DNA of 18,257 nt from Temnopleurus reevesii. Its lineage: Eukaryota; Echinodermata; Echinoidea; Temnopleuroida; Temnopleuridae. Of the stretch, positions 15,815-18,257 are shown in pieces (position 1 is the stretch's first letter; each line of letters opens with the position of its first letter). The stretch is taken from positions 1 to 18,257 of the forward strand of contig BQKZ01006544.1 in NCBI GenBank assembly GCA_036244855.1, written 5' to 3'. The notes under the pieces are model-generated. The model ran no database searches. It was given only the letters and a program-made list of their open reading frames with translations, and was not told the DNA's origin. The translations under genes and the position numbers were made by a program.

Positions 15815-17632
15815 ATGGCTGCAGAGGTTGCCAAAATACTTGAGAACCTTAACTGCGCTCTGTGTTTACACCTTCTTGAGGAACCAAAGCAACTCTCATG
15901 CAAACATTCCTTCTGTGCAAAATGTCTTCAACAACTTCACTCCTCTCAACGACAAATCAATGAATTATTGTGCCCACTCTGTCGCAAGAGAACTGCTTTA
16001 GATAGTACGGGTGTTTCTGGTCTAAAAACAAATGTTCCTTTGAAGTCTTTGGTTGAAGATGCGAAGACATCCAGGAAGCTATGCACCGTCTGTGAAGATG
16101 AATCTGTAGCAGAGCACTACTGCCAGCAATGTGGAGAATATCTCTGCCAGGCGTGTCTTGATTACCACAGAAAGATGAAAAAGACAGCTAAACATGTGAT
16201 AGTCAGCGTCGAAGACGTCAAAAGTGGGAAGGTGAAAGTAAAGCAGATGTGCCATGAACACCCAGGAGAAGAGAAACTGTGGGTGTGTACATCCTGCAAT
16301 GTCTCTATCTGCTTCAGATGCAAAGTGCTATACCACAGCGGGAGTGATCATGCTGTTGAAAAAGTTGAAGACTTCATGAAGAAGATGAAAGGTGAGATTG
16401 AATCTCTTCAAAAGAAAGGGGCAGAGAAGATGAAGAAAGTCCAGGAATACACAAATGTCAGCAGAGAGCAGATGGGGGTTGTTGAAGCCATCAGAGCACA
16501 GAAAGCAGCTGAAATCAATAAAGTCTTTGATGAGACAATCCTTCAGTTGAAGAAGAAGAAAAATTATCTAATCAATCAGAATGATGAGTGTATGAAGAAA
16601 CTGACAGATGAACTTTGTCAGTATGGTAAGCAAGGTGATGAGATGATAGCAAGTCTGAGAAGTGCATGTGAGTTGGTTGGTAACTGTGTTCGAGCTTTAG
16701 TTGAGGGTGATGCATTACAAATACACAGTAATCTTTGTAGAGAATTACAGGCGATGATAGATAGGGATGATCTTGATGAAGCACTACCTAAACAGGTTAT
16801 AAGTCAGGCAGAGGGTGTCACATTCACACCATGTAAACTTGATGATGAACATAATGTTGGTAGGCTGAATATAAAAGATTGGGCTCTGGAAAGAGTGGCT
16901 GACTTCCCTACTTCAAATAGACTACCCTTCAGCATGGCATGCACAAAGGCTGGAGAGATGCTAGTTGGGTTTTTAGATGGTGGTATCCAAGAGTTCACTG
17001 TCAATGGTCCACAGAAAACAGTGCTGAAAGATGTGAGTGTATGGGGTGTATCCATGTTGTCTGATGGCCGCTATGTTGTACGTGATGCTAGTAATAAGAT
17101 CTCATTGTACTCACATGACTGGATGAAGCTTGATGCCAAAGAGTTTCATGTCAAAGGTATTGGCTATGGTGGTATGGATGTTGATAAGTGTAACAATATC
17201 TATGTTGGGTTTTACTCTCCTGGCACAATACATGTGTACACACCAGAGGGTGGTGCACCAGTGAGGGAGATCCCCTACCATGGATGTGTTCCCCATAGGT
17301 TATGTACAATGAATCACACCAACATGCTGGTTGTGACAGATGGTCAAACAGTACAAGTCATTGATCAGCAGGGTGTAGTGAAGTATCGTGTCACAAAGGA
17401 GGGTTGCGGTGCACGTATTGCTGTCCTGCATGATGATAGCATTCTGATTGGATGGAAGAAGGATTATACATGTAGTGTGAGTATTAATCTGTACACAGAG
17501 CAGCTGAGGCATCTCAGAACTGTCATTAATGGTTTGCCCTGTCCATTAGGCTGGTGGGTACTGAGAGAGTTCTCATCAGGCGAGATCGCAGTTTGCTCCA
17601 TGGATAAATTCTATGTGCTACGTAAATGCTAA
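15815..17632 (+). CDS. TRIM family RING E3 ubiquitin ligase (TRIM56-like architecture)
   Basis: Intact single-exon frame of 605 residues. A C3HC4 RING finger is complete: C14, C17, C29, H31, C34, C37, C53, C56 (CALC...CKHSFCAKC...CPLC). A first B-box-like zinc module spans about 90-127 (CTVC..HYCQQCG..LCQACLDYH) and a second about 146-179 (CHEHP..WVCTSC..ICFRCK..H..H). A Lys/Glu-rich coiled coil covers about 183-330. Residues about 355-605 contain repeated beta-type segments (MLVGFLDGGIQEFT, NIYVGFYSPGTIHVYT, MLVVTDGQTVQVID), consistent with an NHL/WD-like propeller; no B30.2 is seen. Family members transfer ubiquitin via the RING and use the C-terminal domain for target choice; many act in innate immunity or development. 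The start codon has a good context (ATCATGG). It lies seven bases after a strong 3' splice site, suggesting a non-coding upstream exon. The exact orthologue cannot be named. Confidence 0.93.
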   Translation: MAAEVAKILENLNCALCLHLLEEPKQLSCKHSFCAKCLQQLHSSQRQINELLCPLCRKRTALDSTGVSGLKTNVPLKSLVEDAKTSRKLCTVCEDESVAEHYCQQCGEYLCQACLDYHRKMKKTAKHVIVSVEDVKSGKVKVKQMCHEHPGEEKLWVCTSCNVSICFRCKVLYHSGSDHAVEKVEDFMKKMKGEIESLQKKGAEKMKKVQEYTNVSREQMGVVEAIRAQKAAEINKVFDETILQLKKKKNYLINQNDECMKKLTDELCQYGKQGDEMIASLRSACELVGNCVRALVEGDALQIHSNLCRELQAMIDRDDLDEALPKQVISQAEGVTFTPCKLDDEHNVGRLNIKDWALERVADFPTSNRLPFSMACTKAGEMLVGFLDGGIQEFTVNGPQKTVLKDVSVWGVSMLSDGRYVVRDASNKISLYSHDWMKLDAKEFHVKGIGYGGMDVDKCNNIYVGFYSPGTIHVYTPEGGAPVREIPYHGCVPHRLCTMNHTNMLVVTDGQTVQVIDQQGVVKYRVTKEGCGARIAVLHDDSILIGWKKDYTCSVSINLYTEQLRHLRTVINGLPCPLGWWVLREFSSGEIAVCSMDKFYVLRKC

Positions 17633-17747
17633 AAAGAAAAATACTATGCTACTTAATTTTTCAGAATGAAACATAGTTAGGCAGGTTGACTAATTAATTC
17701 ACAGTTATTCACATTTATTGCCAATGAACGTAGTTACTTGGTATTCC
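17633..17747 (+). other. Putative TRIM 3' UTR start
   Basis: A-rich sequence directly after the TAA stop. No canonical AATAAA seen in this short stretch. Confidence 0.35.
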
Positions 17748-17751
17748 TTAA

Positions 17752-17991
17752 CCCTCTCAATCCCTTAGTTGCATTTTGGTACCATTGAACACTGTTTACA
17801 AGAATGAATCTGCTATTGTTTCACTATATACTGCCCTCTACTGTTGAGTTATGTACCATTTGAAAGCTAGAGAGTGTAATTTTACAATGAATACAAACAG
17901 AAAAGGGGGTACTGTCTGAGTTCCTTTTCTGATAAATTGGATTGAAAATACAAATTGTGATTTTCTCAAAAAGTAACCAGGTCTGAAAAGG
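17752..17991. mobile_element. 240-bp MITE flanked by TTAA (piggyBac-like)
   Basis: TTAA at 17748-17751 and again at 17992-17995 flank an element starting CCCTCTCA and ending TGAAAAGG, whose reverse complement is CCTTTTCA. A TTAA target duplication with CCY-rich ends is the hallmark of piggyBac-type insertion. The ends resemble those of the MITE at 8060-8153. No open frame. It may lie in the TRIM 3' UTR. Confidence 0.6.
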
Positions 17992-17995
17992 TTAA

Positions 17996-18257
17996 ACCTG
18001 TCAGTGACAGTTTGACTTCAATAATTGGAATCCAGTTTGCATGTATACATGTTGCTATGTTGAGCAAGCCTCTGTCAAGCTTTCAGATTGTAAAGAACAC
18101 ACTATAACATCTATTTGTAAAGCTGTCTCTTCAGTCAAAGTGGATAAAGGAGATTTGTAGCATTTGCTCTCAGATGACTGAACATCAACCCATTGACTTC
18201 TGGATTATGTCATTCCTATTGACTTTGTACAGGGATTTACTAATTGACTACTGGATT
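17996..18257. other. Non-coding right edge
   Basis: No gene seen. A short direct repeat ATTGACT[T/A]CTGGATT occurs at 18192-18206 and 18243-18257, the second copy cut by the window end, so a tandem repeat may continue beyond it. Confidence 0.4.

Overview
The window looks like an echinoderm nuclear genome, most likely a sea urchin. The grounds are AT-rich introns crowded with short repeats, tRNA-derived SINEs ending in an ATT-rich tail, CR1/L2-type LINE debris, several MITEs, and a large single-exon TRIM gene of the kind that is expanded in echinoderms. The species is inferred; nothing in the sequence fixes it.

Two protein-coding loci can be supported. (1) On the minus strand, running from about 11768 down to 1235, seven exons encode the middle and C-terminal half of ASCC2 (activating signal cointegrator 1 complex subunit 2). 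All seven splice junctions agree in phase. Read in order they are 11768-11661, 10653-10507, 9489-9276, 6709-6635, 4484-4381, 3745-3620 and 1414-1235, together 954 nt or 318 codons. They cover the end of the helical domain, a linker, the ubiquitin-binding CUE domain (split over two exons) and the acidic DDEYDDTYD-type segment. The N-terminal half and the extreme C-terminus were not found and probably lie outside the window. (2) On the plus strand, 15815-17632 is an intact 605-residue RING / B-box / coiled-coil / propeller-like TRIM protein, probably preceded by a 5'UTR intron.

The most striking structure is inside ASCC2. The 75-nt exon carrying the first half of the CUE domain sits in a perfect 120-bp-period tandem array of eight intact copies (5795-6709). 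At least two older decayed copies lie further downstream in the gene (5381-5743), one of them split by a 175-bp MITE. All eight copies keep an open 25-codon frame, the same phase and a consensus GTGAGT donor, but only the gene-proximal copy (6635-6709) keeps a polypyrimidine tract before its acceptor. A second exon (10507-10653) also has a decayed duplicate next to it (10831-10909), and its 3' end plus splice donor were duplicated again together with a SINE tail. The gene has therefore seen repeated exon-scale duplication.

Layout: 1-690 AT-rich; 690-1200 CTT/CTC microsatellite; 1235-4484 three ASCC2 exons separated by introns with a 59-bp tandem repeat and a SINE; 4666-5385 a foldback element and an AGTACT-rich satellite; 5381-6742 the CUE-exon array; 7409-8651 a truncated LINE and two abutting MITEs; 9276-11768 three ASCC2 exons plus SINE, GAT-rich microsatellites and a pseudoexon; 11769-15814 mostly repeats, with one unassigned candidate exon near 14433-14505; 15815-17632 the TRIM gene; 17752-17991 a TTAA-flanked MITE. 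The TRIM gene and ASCC2 are on opposite strands. If the missing ASCC2 N-terminal exons lie beyond the right edge, TRIM is nested in an ASCC2 intron.
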